A DNA stretch of 64,000 nucleotides from Epiperipatus broadwayi (GCA_028023455.1 JAQFVV010000503.1:64001-128000), one strand, 5' to 3'; shown: positions 1 through 11,464, counted from the first letter of the stretch. A program made the numbers and translations. Notes: generated by a model not told the origin, from the sequence alone.

Positions 1-134
1 CAGAGAGACTCTTATATATATATATATATATATGGTATATATATATTTTTTTTATAAAAATGTGCACATAATAATTTTTATTTACATGTATTTAAAAAGG
101 ATGTGTATTTTATTTGAAATTATCTTTAAGTGTA

Positions 135-142
135 ATATAATT
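135..142. repeat. Merlin target-site duplication, left copy
   Basis: ATATAATT directly precedes the element and is repeated at 1986-1993. The single-copy empty site is in the other inverted arm. Confidence 0.85.
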
Positions 143-517
143 GGTAAAAGTTCACTATAACGGTCTATGGTTGTTTGCCCTCTATTGATTAAAATTTAAA
201 CTAAATTGCTTGAGAATCTGACATGTATGTTATTATATTACAAATAAATTAAAATTTAATCAAATGTAAAAGATAATAATAATAAAAAAAAACCTTTCGA
301 ATGTTGGATTAATTGCATGACATTAATTAAAATAATTACTTTTAATTTCTTTGAAAGTTAAGATTTTAAACTGTCTACAACTTAAGAATTTAAAATAAAA
401 AAGTATATGCTACTGTCTTACAGTTACATGAAAATTTATTCAAATGTAAAAGATAATAAAAAAAAACATTTACCTTTTTAAATATAATTACATCCTATGC
501 AGACTAGGAAGTTGGAG
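143..517 (+). repeat. Merlin terminal inverted repeat, left
   Basis: It pairs with about 1613-1985 with small indels. The inner end is at TAGGAAGTTGGAG (505-517), mirrored by CTCCAACTTCCTA at 1614-1626. Confidence 0.85.
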
Positions 518-597
518 AAAAAAGCAGTATTGCTGTATCTATTCCGGAGGGCAAATTCGTGCAGGTTCGATGAAAACAAAGCTCTGCTAGTGCCACA

Positions 598-1439
598 TTA
601 GAATTTCAGCTTACGCTTTGCTCTCATCCACATGTTTTCAATATTCTGGATGTGTATGTCTCGGTCTCGGGATCCACAAAGTTTTCCTGATGGACGACAA
701 CCGAATGCAAATACACACCATTGTTGAGACTGCTGATGTTATTGTACGCAGCCCAGCCATCTGAAATAATGTGCATACCTGGTAAAATGAACCGCTGTAT
801 CAGGCTCTCCAGTGTATCAGCCGTCCTGTCTGCCACTTCTATCAAGAAGCACTTTCTTGACGCCCTCTCTATGCCGCCAAACACCCAATGACCTGTCCGT
901 ATAGCCCCCCTGTGATATTTTCGGTGGAAATAGTAGGTTTCGTCTATTTCGACGATTAATGGCTCCCCATTGTCATCAAATCCACCGAGAACTGTCGGAT
1001 TTGTGTCAAAATATTTGGCACATTCCTCCCGGAAAAAAATCACCCAGTCAATGATAATTCTTTTGCTCACGCCGGTCTCATGCACAATGTGTTGTTGGGG
1101 CATATTACACGCCCAAAAATACATGATGCTTGTAATTGTTCCCAGAGGCAGATGACTTTGGAAAAAGAAAGACCCCTTTCTGATTGAGATGCGAAGGTGG
1201 CATATTCTGCACTGCCATCTACACCCATCTAAGCCTGTAGAATACTTCACCAGCGCACACTGAACACCACACTGTTGGCATAAGGTGTAGTTCTTCAGAA
1301 GGAGTCTTCGTGCAAGCCATTTGATGGCCAATTCCGTAGTTTGTATGACGTCTCATAACTGGCGCATATTCCATTCTTCTGCCAGAATAGCAGCAATGCT
1401 TAAAATTTCACTATCAGGTACTAACCATGTAGCAGACAT
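598..1439 (-). pseudogene. Merlin transposase (ISXO2-like, DDE_Tnp_IS1595 type), broken
   Basis: The protein would cut and paste the surrounding element in the nucleus. The clean open stretch is 624-1331 (235 codons). In the same frame it extends upstream to an ATG at 1439, interrupted by one TGA at 1353-1355. Visible features in order: a zinc-ribbon-like cysteine set (CQQC and CRIC), then the ISXO2-like core with the first catalytic aspartate in EIDETYY and the second in ISDGWAAY. The third acidic residue, in the motif NIENMW, lies in another frame because a one-base shift near 640 sends the main frame to an early stop. The proper stop would be TAA at 598-600. So there is one nonsense and one frameshift in an otherwise well kept gene, which points to fairly recent loss. 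Family call is confident; activity unlikely. Confidence 0.88.
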
Positions 1440-1612
1440 CTTTTGTAACTATAAAACTGTACACGTTTGCGTGTAATTCGCGCCGTTAACACATAAGGTG
1501 TCTTTTTTTTTTGCAACATGTGCAATAAATGTAGTTATTTTAAATTCTTAAGTTGTAGACAGTGTACGCACATTATTTCAGATGGCTGGGCTGCATACAA
1601 TAACATCAGCAG

Positions 1613-1985
1613 TCTCCAACTTCCTAGTCTGTATAGGACGTAATTATATTTAAAAAGGTAAATGTTTTTTTTATTATCTTTTACATTTGAATAAATTTTC
1701 ATGTAATTGTAAGACAGTAGCATATACTTTTTTATTTTAAATTCTTAAGTTGTAGACAGTTTAAAATCTTAACTTTCAAAGAAATTAAAAGTAATTATTT
1801 TAATTAATGTCGTGTAATTAATCCAACATTCAAAAGGTTTTTTTATTATTATTATCTTTTACATTTGATTAAATTTTAATTTATGTGTACTATAATAACA
1901 TACATGTCAGATTCTCAAGCAATTTAGTTTAAATTTTAAACAATAGAGGGCAAACAACCATAGACCGTTATAGTGAACTTTTACC
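1613..1985 (-). repeat. Merlin terminal inverted repeat, right
   Basis: Reverse complement of 143-517. Just inside it, 1565-1614 is an inverted copy of transposase sequence 723-775, and a second copy of the TTCTTAAGTTGTAGAC block lies at 1542-1557. Confidence 0.8.
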
Positions 1986-1993
1986 ATATAATT
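1986..1993. repeat. Merlin target-site duplication, right copy
   Basis: ATATAATT directly follows the element end and is identical to 135-142. Confidence 0.85.
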
Positions 1994-2937
1994 TATTAAA
2001 TGAAAATGATCGGAGAGATTCAAATATATCATATGATTTCATATTCATTTATCGGTTATTATTTTGATAAACAAATAGACTTCGATCCCATCCTATTTCA
2101 TATCTTTGGTATCTGTTATATATAAATTTTTCAGTAAAATATCCAAAAGTCTCTCCATTCATTCATTCATTTTTTTTTTTATGTCGTTATTGTTGTCGCA
2201 ACACGTTTAAAGATACACATAGTAATTTTATCAATTTTATTTAGTCAATCTTAAATATAAAGTAATTTCCAATGTATTTTATAATTAATCTTGCCAATTT
2301 TCTTTTATATAATCCAATAAATTGAGTTAATTTAAATACCGAGACTACGCTTAATTATTTTATTTTATTTGGATTGCATAAGATGACGTAGCTATTTAAA
2401 TAACAAGGTTCAAACTCAGCTTGGTAAGTGAGCTAGAATATAAGATATGGTATGTTTTGCTTATTAGTATTTTATTTTATTCCCATATGAATTTTATATT
2501 TATATTTGCATTCGAATATTATATATATATTATCATTTATCTTAGTTAATATTACAAAGTCAATCATTTCATGTTTGTCTGATTCCGTCATAAAAATCTA
2601 AATAGATCGTGCTTTATCAAGTTGGTTCAGAATAACTCGTCTTAGATATTTTTCTTAAACTTCTATAAAATGAAGAGAACAAACTTCATTGACCGGTTTA
2701 ATTGAATATTGTTTTGATTTGTATAAATATCAATTATACTCATATATTTTAATTATTGCCAACTAATTCTATATTCAATTGTTTAAAGATTCAAATAAAT
2801 AATATTAATACTCATAGGTGAATAAACATCCAATAGAAACTTAATATCTCTTTTATGTAATGTGGTTGGACATTGTAGAGTTAGAAATGAGCTAATAGAG
2901 TGTTAATAATAAATTCCAGTGAAGTATTCTATTTTAA

Positions 2938-3124
2938 CACATAAACGAAGCAATAATTAAGTATCACTTTATTGGAAGATATGAATTAATTATTTATATA
3001 TTACTTTATAGCTTCTTATTAAACTAGACGCAGATTAATTTGTTTAACTTTTAAAGGAGTGCATAGGTTTTCAAAGTGTTTATAAAATGATATAAAAACT
3101 AGTTGATTTCAATAGAAAATTATT
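2938..3124. other. AT-rich spacer
   Basis: It contains a degenerate partial echo of the following direct repeat (CTTCTTATTAAACTAGAC near 3011 versus CGTTTATTAAACTAGAT near 3192). No gene is seen. Confidence 0.5.
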
Positions 3125-3801
3125 AATTAAATATTGGAGTAGAAAAATTGTGTATCGCTTATTGACACGAATGTTTATACTTTCTATTTAGCGTTTATTA
3201 AACTAGATATATATTTGGTTCAAGTATTATTTTGTTTTAATATTTAAATAGTGTCTATATGTAAAAATGTTTTGTAAAATACAATTATAGGTATTTAGAA
3301 GCTTATCCGTTAAGATAAAATGCAGCATCATTAAATAATGAAGTAAATTTAAATTACTACAATAATAATAGGTTAATAAAATATATATTGAAATTTGCTT
3401 TATTTATCAATTGGATTTGATTTTCACTAGATTGCTAATCAAGTAGTTAGCCTAATCATATATTATTGTCTAGGGCAATAGTAGATGGTTTTGTTGCTCA
3501 GTGCAGTGTGCTTTGTAATGTGATGGATTTGTTGATGTCTGGAGCAGATAATTTCATTATTCTTTTGTTTCACATATCGCTTAAACAAATTAGACTTTAA
3601 GAGAGATTATTTGTGCTTTGTGATGGTTTATTACATGATGGCGACCCGATTGAGCTAGACTAGATTAATTTAAATTAGATTTTGGATTTTTTTTATCAGA
3701 TCAGATTGATCATCATAACCATCACCTGCATTCATCAATTCAATCAGTTACAAACTGGCACCAACGTTTGGAGCCTTCTTTCTTCAATTTAAATGGAATA
3801 C
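3125..3801 (+). repeat. 677-bp direct repeat, copy 1 (LTR-like)
   Basis: It matches 9517-10193 at a constant offset of 6392 bp, with roughly fifteen substitutions seen by eye and no net indel. Near the end it carries TGGCGACCCGA (about 3640) and TGGCACCAACG (about 3758), which resemble retroelement primer-binding sites. However, the duplication continues past both, which is not expected of a simple LTR. It could be a pair of LTRs with 5' leader included, or another duplication type. Confidence 0.75.
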
Positions 3802-4111
3802 CATCGGTTACAAAATGGCATGCCAACTCGGGCCGAAATAACCGATTAAAGACCCAAGTTTGAGTCTCATATAGATGTTAAATCATGGTATTATGTTTGT
3901 ATGCATTGGTGGAGTTATATAGCTGATTATATTTATCATAGGTTTAAATAAGATATTAGGGTATTTGTCGTTGTCATTCTTTGTGGATTTTTATTCGCAG
4001 CTGTAGGATTGAATGGGTAGATATGTTTTATGTAAGAATAAATAAAAGTAAAGTATTTCGCAATTTATTTTAAAAAAAATATAGAATATTTGATATAAAT
4101 AATAAATAAAA
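3802..4111. other. Leader-like spacer before the coiled-coil frame
   Basis: Another GTTACAAAATGGCATGCC (about 3808) echoes the end of the direct repeat. The rest is AT-rich with no open frame. Confidence 0.4.
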
Positions 4112-5010
4112 ATGGAAAGCAATAAGACAGAATCATTATCCAAACCTGAAGGAGATCTGTATCCAATTCGGAAAGAATTAATGGAAAAGATGGGTGACAT
4201 AATAGAGAAATAAATAATAAATTTAGTGAAATGAGGAGAGATATAAGTAGTGATATAAATAATAAATTTAGTGATATGTGTAGTGATATAAACAATAAAT
4301 TTAGTGATATGAATAGTGATATAAGTAATAAATTTAGTGAGATGAGTAGAGATAATAATAAGTTAAGAGAAGATATAAGTAGTGATATGAATAATAAATT
4401 TGACGGTATGAACAATAAATTGAGTGATATTATTAGAGAGAATAAAGAACTTAGAGAGGAGGTAAATATTAAAATTGACTTATGCAAAATCGAGTTAAAT
4501 GCTACTAATGCCAAGTTTGATGAATTTAAGCATAACTTAGATACTCGGTTGAAAGAATCCAATGATAAATATAATTGTAGGTTTGACGAATTGAGTGACC
4601 ATATAGAGAAGTGACAAGAACACATAGATGTCAGGCTTAACATTTTAGAAGCCAAAGTTAAAAGTTGTAAAATTGAATATCAAAGTTTGGAGGGAAAATG
4701 TTTTAAAATTGAACAGACTTATGTAGATACCCAGAAAGCAACCGCATTGGAGATAAGTGATATTAAAAAGGAGCTAAGAGATATTCAGACTAATATGAAG
4801 GTAAAATGTAACAAAGCAAAAATAGTAAATTACAAAACATTAAAACAGGTGCCTTTAGGAAAAGTAAAGATGATTAAAAGATTTGGAAAGGTAAAAATAG
4901 ATTGTTCTAATGATTCAGTAAAAATAAAGTATATTGATGAACAGAATAATTTAGATAAGAAGCTTTCAAATGTTGAGCTGTTACAACCAAATAAAAAACA
5001 TAAAAACTGA
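4112..5010 (+). pseudogene. Gag-like coiled-coil protein with 11-residue repeats, broken
   Basis: An ATG at 4112 opens 33 codons and then stops at 4211. A one-base shift leads into a second frame, which runs from about 4213 to TGA at 4612 and, in the same frame, on to TAA at 5008-5010. The middle part has a tandem 33-bp repeat encoding 11-residue units such as SDINNKFSDMC, SDINNKFSDMN and SDISNKFSEMS, followed by charged heptad-like sequence. The whole protein is predicted to be mostly coiled coil and lysine-rich at its end. Position upstream of an integrase C-terminal fragment (5591-5743) suggests a gag or ORF1 of a Ty3-like element, but no capsid or zinc-knuckle motif is visible. The function is therefore inferred from context only. 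Confidence 0.55.
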
Positions 5011-5446
5011 GGTTAGTCAGAAAATGATAGATGAAGCATGGTTAATAAATAAATTTAAATCCAAAGGAGTTGAAAATTTGAAAGGTAACTTTAGAAATTA
5101 TATAGAGTGCAAACAAGTAACACGGAGATTTAAAAGTATGTATCATACTGCAAAGGAAAGGTGGAAAATAAGTATGGAAAAAGATATGTCCATAATAATG
5201 CAGGCAGATAACATTTATTATAGAAAGTATGTTAGGCAGTTATTTCAAGGAGAACTTTGTGATAGTACAGTAAAAGGGAAGGAAGATGAACTCTTTGAAA
5301 AATGGAGTAAGAGTTCGTTGCTTGAGAAAACTTATAGTAAGTATAACTATACAGTAGATGATAATGTTCATAGTAACATTTCTCTGTTATTTTGTTCAGA
5401 AATATTGAGAGTAGTTGAAAAGTACATGGAGAGAGGAAAAGACTAA
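4970..5446 (+). CDS. Hypothetical basic protein following the gag-like frame
   Basis: An open frame of 158 codons overlaps the end of the coiled-coil frame by 41 bp in another frame; an internal ATG at 5024 is an equally good start. The product is lysine-rich with aromatic residues (FRNYIECKQVTRRF, YRKYVRQLFQGEL) and no motif I recognise. It ends before a gap with stops that leads to the integrase-like fragment, so it may be a middle piece of a decayed pol or gag polyprotein. No start context or promoter can be judged. It may not be expressed. Confidence 0.35.
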   Translation: MLSCYNQIKNIKTEVSQKMIDEAWLINKFKSKGVENLKGNFRNYIECKQVTRRFKSMYHTAKERWKISMEKDMSIIMQADNIYYRKYVRQLFQGELCDSTVKGKEDELFEKWSKSSLLEKTYSKYNYTVDDNVHSNISLLFCSEILRVVEKYMERGKD

Positions 5447-5590
5447 TATTGATTTGATAAATTTAGATGGCATGATTTCCTCCCTGACCCATGATTTGAC
5501 TAATGGATTAATGAATTTGTGGATAACTGGAAAATAAATGATTTATATAAAAACATTTATTTGAAGTAGAGACAAATCAATGACCCACAG

Positions 5591-5743
5591 AATTATAAGT
5601 TCAAAAAGTTTTTGAATGTATATGAGGGACCATTCAAAATAAAAAGAAAAGTGGGGGAGAATGCATTTCTCATAGAAATCCCTGGAGGTGAAAAAGGTAC
5701 CTTCAATGCCTGAATCTTAAAGCCCGTAGCACCATCCAATTAA
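5591..5743 (+). pseudogene. Ty3-like integrase C-terminal (GPY/F-like) fragment
   Basis: About 50 codons contain YEGPFKIKRKVGENAFLIE and end in LKPV...SN before TAA at 5741-5743. There is one in-frame TGA at 5711-5713. Spacing and composition match the GPY/F module at the C-terminus of Ty3/gypsy integrases, which helps bind target chromatin or DNA. No catalytic core is found upstream. This is the best evidence that 4.1-5.7 kb belonged to an LTR retroelement. Confidence 0.6.
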
Positions 5744-6679
5744 ATAAAAAGACATTCACTAAAGTATCTTTATTAGTATGTCTCATAATCTTTATTATTA
5801 TGACCAAAAGTCATTAGTAATAGTGTAGATACACATATGAAAGACTAAAAAAAAAAATAGAGTGAAAAATATTTATAGTCAAAGTACTTTTGAAGATTTT
5901 CATTGTATAGTATACAAATACTGTTTAATATTAGACCTTGTAAAATTGACTGATGATGATGAATGTGTGATTTAATGCATTGGAGATGTAGAGTGTAGGG
6001 TTTTAATGTCTGTGCTAACTGTAAATTGTAAATATTTGTATGGTTAAGTCTTTTCTTTGAGGAAGTTGGCAGAACTATAAATGTGTGTTGTGGCTCATAA
6101 CTCTATATAAAACTATATAGAAGTCTGAAGTCGACAGATGTCCCAGACTTATTATGAAGTAGCAGGTAGGAAGAAATTCTTGATTACAGGATTTATCTTT
6201 TGATATGAGTTATAATTTTAAAGAAAAATGTTTAGTAGTTTCCCTAACCTGTATAAAATAAAGCTATTCAAACATAAATGTCCCTGATTAGCATCAATGT
6301 AGAGCACAGCTTAATTTGTAAAGTAGTTGTCAGATCCTCCAGAAATTAAAATTAGATTTGATTAACATTTAATCAGTTTGCTTTAGTATTAGAAGTGATT
6401 TAAAAATGGCATATCTCTGTTTTGAATCTCCAGAGCTCATTGCATAGGTTAATTTTCATTTGTTTAGATTATTTTATAGGAAAAGTGACTTTAAAAGCTA
6501 ATATTTTCAATGTTCAAAGTAGGAATTGAATAAATATATGATATTTATTAATTAAAGTTGTATTCTCATTTCATGACAATATTGAATGTTTAAAGTTTAG
6601 GCCCATAGTAATGTCACTGAAATGAACTACAGATATGTCTAAAAAAAAAAAAAAGATATTGTTGGGTTTTAAGAAAATA

Positions 6680-6723
<44 letters not shown>

Positions 6724-8268
6724 CAATGCAATAAAAATATGTGATTATTAAAGAGTAACTAATAATATTTGGCTTATAAATGAATTTTGTTCTGTAATAT
6801 ATTTGGCTTGTATGAAGCAAATACTAAATGATTTTCTTGTTTGACTCTAACTTTAGAGCATTGTTGTCAAGAAAGTTGCAGAGAAAAATGTAAAGATGTA
6901 ATAATTTAATTGAAAATCCAATATAAATTTTTGTTGTAAAAAAAAAAAAACCCTAGAGATGTGATTATACTACATAAATGGTAGATATAAAAAAAAATGC
7001 ATGTAGGTATACTAAGAAGATAAAGATGAAAGGAATAAATGAATTCCACATTGCTTTGATGAGAATAAGATATTTGAAATTTTTGACTAACATTTTAAAT
7101 GATATTCAAGTCAAGACAGATAGAAAGGATAAACTTTTATCTGTACTGAAGTTAAAATGTTTAGTGATTTTAGAGAAAAAAAAAGTGTCTTTATTTTTTT
7201 TTTCTGTAGAGGGGAGATATTGTGAATATTCAGATTAATGATCCAGGTATTTAAAAAAAAAATAAAGAAGTTTGTTGATCTTATTTGATTTTTCTTTTGC
7301 TTGATAGATAGATAATGGAAGATCTTGGAAATATAGATTTAAATTGATCACATGGCAACCTAAAGCTTTTAAATAGAATTGTTTACTGTTGATTCTAGCT
7401 TTAAAATAATAAATTCACTATAATCAAACTCAGGAAAAACATATAGGTAAATAAATAAATTTTGAAAACAATTCAATACAATATAAGTTCACTTAAATAG
7501 GATCGATATTATTTTACATATTTCATGTATATTAATCCAGTCACCATAGTAACATTATTACATATAATTCAATGTTTTTGTGTTATGTATATTTGTTTAT
7601 AAATTAATTTTAAAAAATATTATTATTAAAAAAATATATATGTGTAAATTATTTGTGTTTATAAAGTGAATAAAGGTTGTTATATTAATTTTGTATTTTG
7701 GTTTACAAAAAATAAGAAAAATGTAATCGAATTTGGATTTAATTTCCATGTATCCATTTTCTCCAAACTTCCATCATATTTGAATGCCAGGCGGAAAATT
7801 TTGTTCTGTTTTAGCATTTGGCATTGAGGTTTATTCCAGTAATATTCAGTGGTTGTTATGATACCAGAATGCCAGAAAGAGAACACATAAATAGCAGCCA
7901 ACAGACTATAAGAGAAGCTATCATCTTTTTGTAATTGTCACGGATGGACCTATTTTCTGTGTTTTTACAAATAAAAGTTTTTCAATATTTTTTTTTTGTT
8001 GTGTTAAACCATAAAACCTGAAAAAAATAAGCTTAAATTATCTGCCCGTTCAATCAGTTGAAGGGGCAGTTGCGAAGGATTTCCAAGGGAACGATAACAA
8101 AATGTAAAAAAAAAAAGAAACCTATAAAATAAAAAAAATGCTTTATATAAAAATCGGCTATTTTAGTTTTAAAAACAAAGATATTTCTGGTTTAAAGTTT
8201 GGCATATAACTACCATTGGATTTGCGTAAACATCGTGTCACGAGCAAAGGAACACAGGATCAACTGGA
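5744..8268. other. AT-rich non-coding interior of the nested repeat region
   Basis: Only low-complexity short frames are seen, such as 6978-7238 and 7680-7901 (minus), which resemble nothing known to me. There is a (TA)n tract at about 6682-6720. GAGGGGAGATATTGTGA at about 7211 resembles a polypurine tract followed by an LTR start, but no matching LTR was found. Confidence 0.5.
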
Positions 8269-9345
8269 TTAAAATAGAATACTTCACTGGAATTTATTAT
8301 TAACACTCTATTAGCTCATTTCTAACTCTACAATGTCCAATCACATTACATAAAAGAGATATTAAGTTTCTATTGGATGTTTATTCACCTATGAGTATTA
8401 ATATTATTTATTTGAATCTTTAAACAATTGAATATAGAATTGGTTGGCAATAATTAAAATATATGATTATAATTGATATTTATACAAATCAAAACAATAT
8501 TCAATGAAACTGGTCAATGAAGTTTGTTCTCTTCATTTTATAGAAGTTTAAGAAAAATATCTAAGACGAGTTATTCTGAACCAACGATAAAGCACGATCT
8601 ATTTAGATTTTTATGACGGAATCAGACAAACATGAAATGATTGATTTTGTAATATTAACTAAGATAAATGATAATATATATATATATATAATATTCGAAT
8701 GCAAATATAAATATAAAATTCATATGGGAATAAAATAAAATACTAATAAGCAAAACATACCATATCTTATATTCTAGCTCACTTACCAAGCTGAGTTTGA
8801 ACCTTGTTATTTAAATAGCTACGTCATCTTATGCAATCCAAATAAAATAAAATAATTAAGCGTAGTCTTGGTATTTAAATTAACTCAATTTATTGGATTA
8901 TATAAAAGAAAATTGGCAAGATTAATTATAAAATACATCGGAAATTACTTTATATTTCAGATTGATTGACTAAATAAAATTGATAAAATTACTATGTGTA
9001 TCTAAATGTGGTGCGACAACAATAACGACATAAAAAAAAAAAAATGAATGAAAGAATGGAGAGACTTTTGGATATTTTACTGAAAAATTTATATATAACA
9101 GATACCAAAGACATGAAATAGGATGGGATCGAAGTCTATTTGTTTATCAAAATAATAACAGATAAATGAATATGAAATCATATGATATATTTGAATCTCT
9201 CCGATCATTTTCATTTAATAAATTATATTACTCTTAAAGATAATTTAAATAAAATACACATCCTTTTTAAATACATGTAAAAAAAAATTATTATGCGCAC
9301 ATTTTTATAAAAAAAAAAAATCATACCATATATATATATAAGAGT
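8269..9345. repeat. Right arm of the large inverted repeat
   Basis: Reverse complement of bases 1-142 joined to 1986-2937. It lacks the Merlin insertion and so preserves the empty site. It ends at TATATAAGAGTCT, mirroring bases 7-20. No coding sequence. Confidence 0.8.
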
Positions 9346-9516
9346 CTGTCCGTTCACTATTTATTTGTCCATTGACTGACTTCAGTTTTTATGATGCAAA
9401 GAGAAGTTTATTTCTCAGAAATAATAATTCGAAATAATGCTTCACTAACAGTCCTTTTTCTTTTCCAGAGAGGAGAGTGCAATTTAATTAGCCTTTTTTT
9501 TTTTTTTTATGATGTG

Positions 9517-10193
9517 AATTAAATATTGGAGTAGAAGAATTGAGTATCGCTTATTGACACGAATGTTTATACTTTCTATTTAGCGTTTATTAAACTAGAT
9601 ATATATTTGGTTCAAGTATTATTTTGTTTTAATATTTAAATAGTGTCTAGATGTAAAAATGTTTTGTAAAATACAATTATAGGTATTTAGAAGCTTATCC
9701 GTTAAGATAAAATGCAGCATCATTAAATAATGAAGTAAATTTAAATTACTACAATAATAATAGGTTAATAAAATATATATTGAAATCTGCTTTATTTATC
9801 AATTGGATTTGATTTTCACTAGATTGCTAATCAAGTAGTTAGCCTAATCATATATTATTGTCTAGGGCAATAGTAGATGGTTTTGTTGCTCAGTGCAGTG
9901 TACTCTGTAATGTGATGGATGTGTTGATGTCTGGAGCAGATAATCTCATTATTCTTTTGTTTCACATATCGCTTAAACAAATTAGACTTTAAGAGAGATT
10001 ATGTGTGCTTTGTGATGGTTTATTACATAATGGCGACCCGATTGAGCTAGACTAGATTAATTTAAATTAGATTTTGTATTTTTTTTATCAGATCAGATTG
10101 ATCATCCTAGCCATCACCTGCAATCATCAATTCAATCAGTTACAAAATGGCACCAACGTTTGGAGCCTTCTTTCTTCAAATTAAATGGAATAC
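9517..10193 (+). repeat. 677-bp direct repeat, copy 2 (LTR-like)
   Basis: Second copy of 3125-3801 with the same length and about 98% identity by eye. It lies outside the right inverted arm whereas copy 1 lies inside the left arm, so the two repeat systems interleave. Confidence 0.75.
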
Positions 10194-10942
10194 AGCAATC
10201 ATCAATTCCATTGGTTACAATATATATATATATATTATAAAGATTGGAAAGATCCACCTTTCTATCAAAGTGTCATTGTTGTTAAAAAAATATTTGTTTT
10301 GTCTTTGATATGAGGCTTTAGTTTTATATATATATTTTTTGTTTGTTGTTGTTATTGTTATTCTTTTTTTTTTTTGTATATGCATATACTTATGATTTTG
10401 GTATTTGAAAGTGGCAGTAGTGATATAAGAGAATATATATATATATGAGTGTGTGTATAGATTTTTACAAAGATCTTAATTTGTATTTAAATATTTGCAT
10501 TTAGTGATATCAATGCTTAAAAAATTGGCATAGGAATTAAGAAACGTGTTTTCATTGTACCTTTGTTTTTGAAATTATTTGCCATGTAATTTTATTATTT
10601 ATTACTTACTTATTTATTTATTAATTTTTTTAAACTGTAAAGCATATGTATGTAATTATTTTTTATTTAAACTTTAATATTTAAAGATCAACAATTGTTA
10701 TAATAAGAGAATTGATGTCAGTAATGCATGAAGGACTAAGTAAAACACTATAGTAACAGGATTATTGACCATCACCATTAGGAGAAAGAAACAAAACTTT
10801 GCTGCTGTTTAATATATATATATATAATAAATAAAGTTTGATATCTGTATTCGTTTCACATAGTCGAAAGTACTTCTAAAAGAATATAATTTATATAAAT
10901 TGTACTGTATTTTGATATATATATATTGATTTATATATATAT
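10194..10942. other. AT-rich spacer with short (TA)n runs
   Basis: No frame, repeat or RNA signal seen, apart from (TA)n at about 10221, 10435, 10812 and 10915-10942. The last run abuts the tandem array. Confidence 0.5.
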
Positions 10943-11046
10943 ATGTCCAAAAGATGGCGCTATACCAAAACCGCCGAACAAGTGTAAGATTTGTTTTACA
11001 TAAACGAAAAAAGAGTCAGAAATTAACTACCTCTTTCATTTGCTCA

Positions 11047-11093
11047 CCCCCAGGTCAGCTGATTTCAAGCTGGTTTGCTATCCTCAGTGGGGG
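11047..11093 (-). ncRNA. Hammerhead ribozyme, family A copy 1 (cleavage triplet altered)
   Basis: Same fold as the other A copies, but the base before the cleavage nucleotide (position 16.1) is C instead of U (plus-strand G at 11054). This breaks the A15.1-U16.1 pair and the NUH cleavage rule, so the copy is predicted inactive or weak. Confidence 0.75.
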
Positions 11094-11464
11094 ATAGAGT
11101 ATAGAAACTAGATCTAAAACACTGACTCTCAAGTGTTTATGCAAAACGTTTCTATCAGATTGCAAGCGTGAATTTTTCAGACCGGTAAAGTCTTCAAACC
11201 CAGCCTAGCAAGCTAGATATTTATATGGGTCTGATCTCAGTTCAGAATCACCATATAATCAAAGTCTCTGCAATATATATCATTGCAAGAAAACTCTAAA
11301 GGTACATTTATGAAAAAACAAATACAAGTTAATCACGTAACCTGCTATCACTTGTTATTTATGTCCAAAAGATGGCGCTATACCAAAACCGCCGAACAAG
11401 TGTAAGATTTGTTTTACATAAACGAAAAAAGAGTCAGAAATTAACTACCTCTTTCATTTGCTCA

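Larger units (their letters stand above)
143..1985. mobile_element. Merlin (IS1016-like) DNA transposon
   Basis: The element starts GGTAAAAGTTCACTATAACG and ends with its reverse complement, with inverted arms of about 370 bp. It is flanked on both sides by ATATAATT, an 8-bp target duplication; Merlin elements typically make 8-9 bp duplications. The opposite arm of the large inverted repeat (about 9215-9240, read in reverse) has the same site with one ATATAATT and no insertion. The antisense gene inside encodes an ISXO2-like transposase. Near 1565-1614 an inverted fragment of that gene is fused to the right arm, so the element is partly foldback-rearranged. The transposase frame is broken, so it is probably not autonomous. 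Confidence 0.9.
1..2937. repeat. Left arm of a large inverted repeat, split by a Merlin insertion
   Basis: Bases 1-142 and 1986-2937 read as the reverse complement of 8269-9345. Matching landmarks include AGACTCTTATATAT near base 7, the block at 1994-2110 (paired with about 9100-9235) and the inner end at about 2937 (paired with 8269). With the 1843-bp Merlin insertion removed the arm is about 1.08 kb, the same length as the right arm. No coding capacity is visible. The arms differ by scattered substitutions, so this is an old duplication rather than an assembly mirror. It could be the terminal repeats of one element or two inverted copies of a dispersed repeat. Confidence 0.8.

Noticed and set aside
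4065-4655. 196-codon minus-strand frame rich in Ser/Leu
   Set aside because: Antisense shadow of the hendecad-repeat coiled-coil frame.
5947-5965. CTGATGATGATGA near 5950 and at 29592
   Set aside because: Core word only; no GAAA, helix II or helix I follows.
6978-7238. 86-codon lysine-rich frame
   Set aside because: A-rich low-complexity sequence with no motif or homologous copy; not supported as a gene.
10943-10990. The family A unit begins with codons resembling the end of the PLE frame at 15583 (SKRW)
   Set aside because: The similarity is four residues and on the strand opposite to the hammerhead, whereas PLE ribozymes lie on the coding strand; probably chance.
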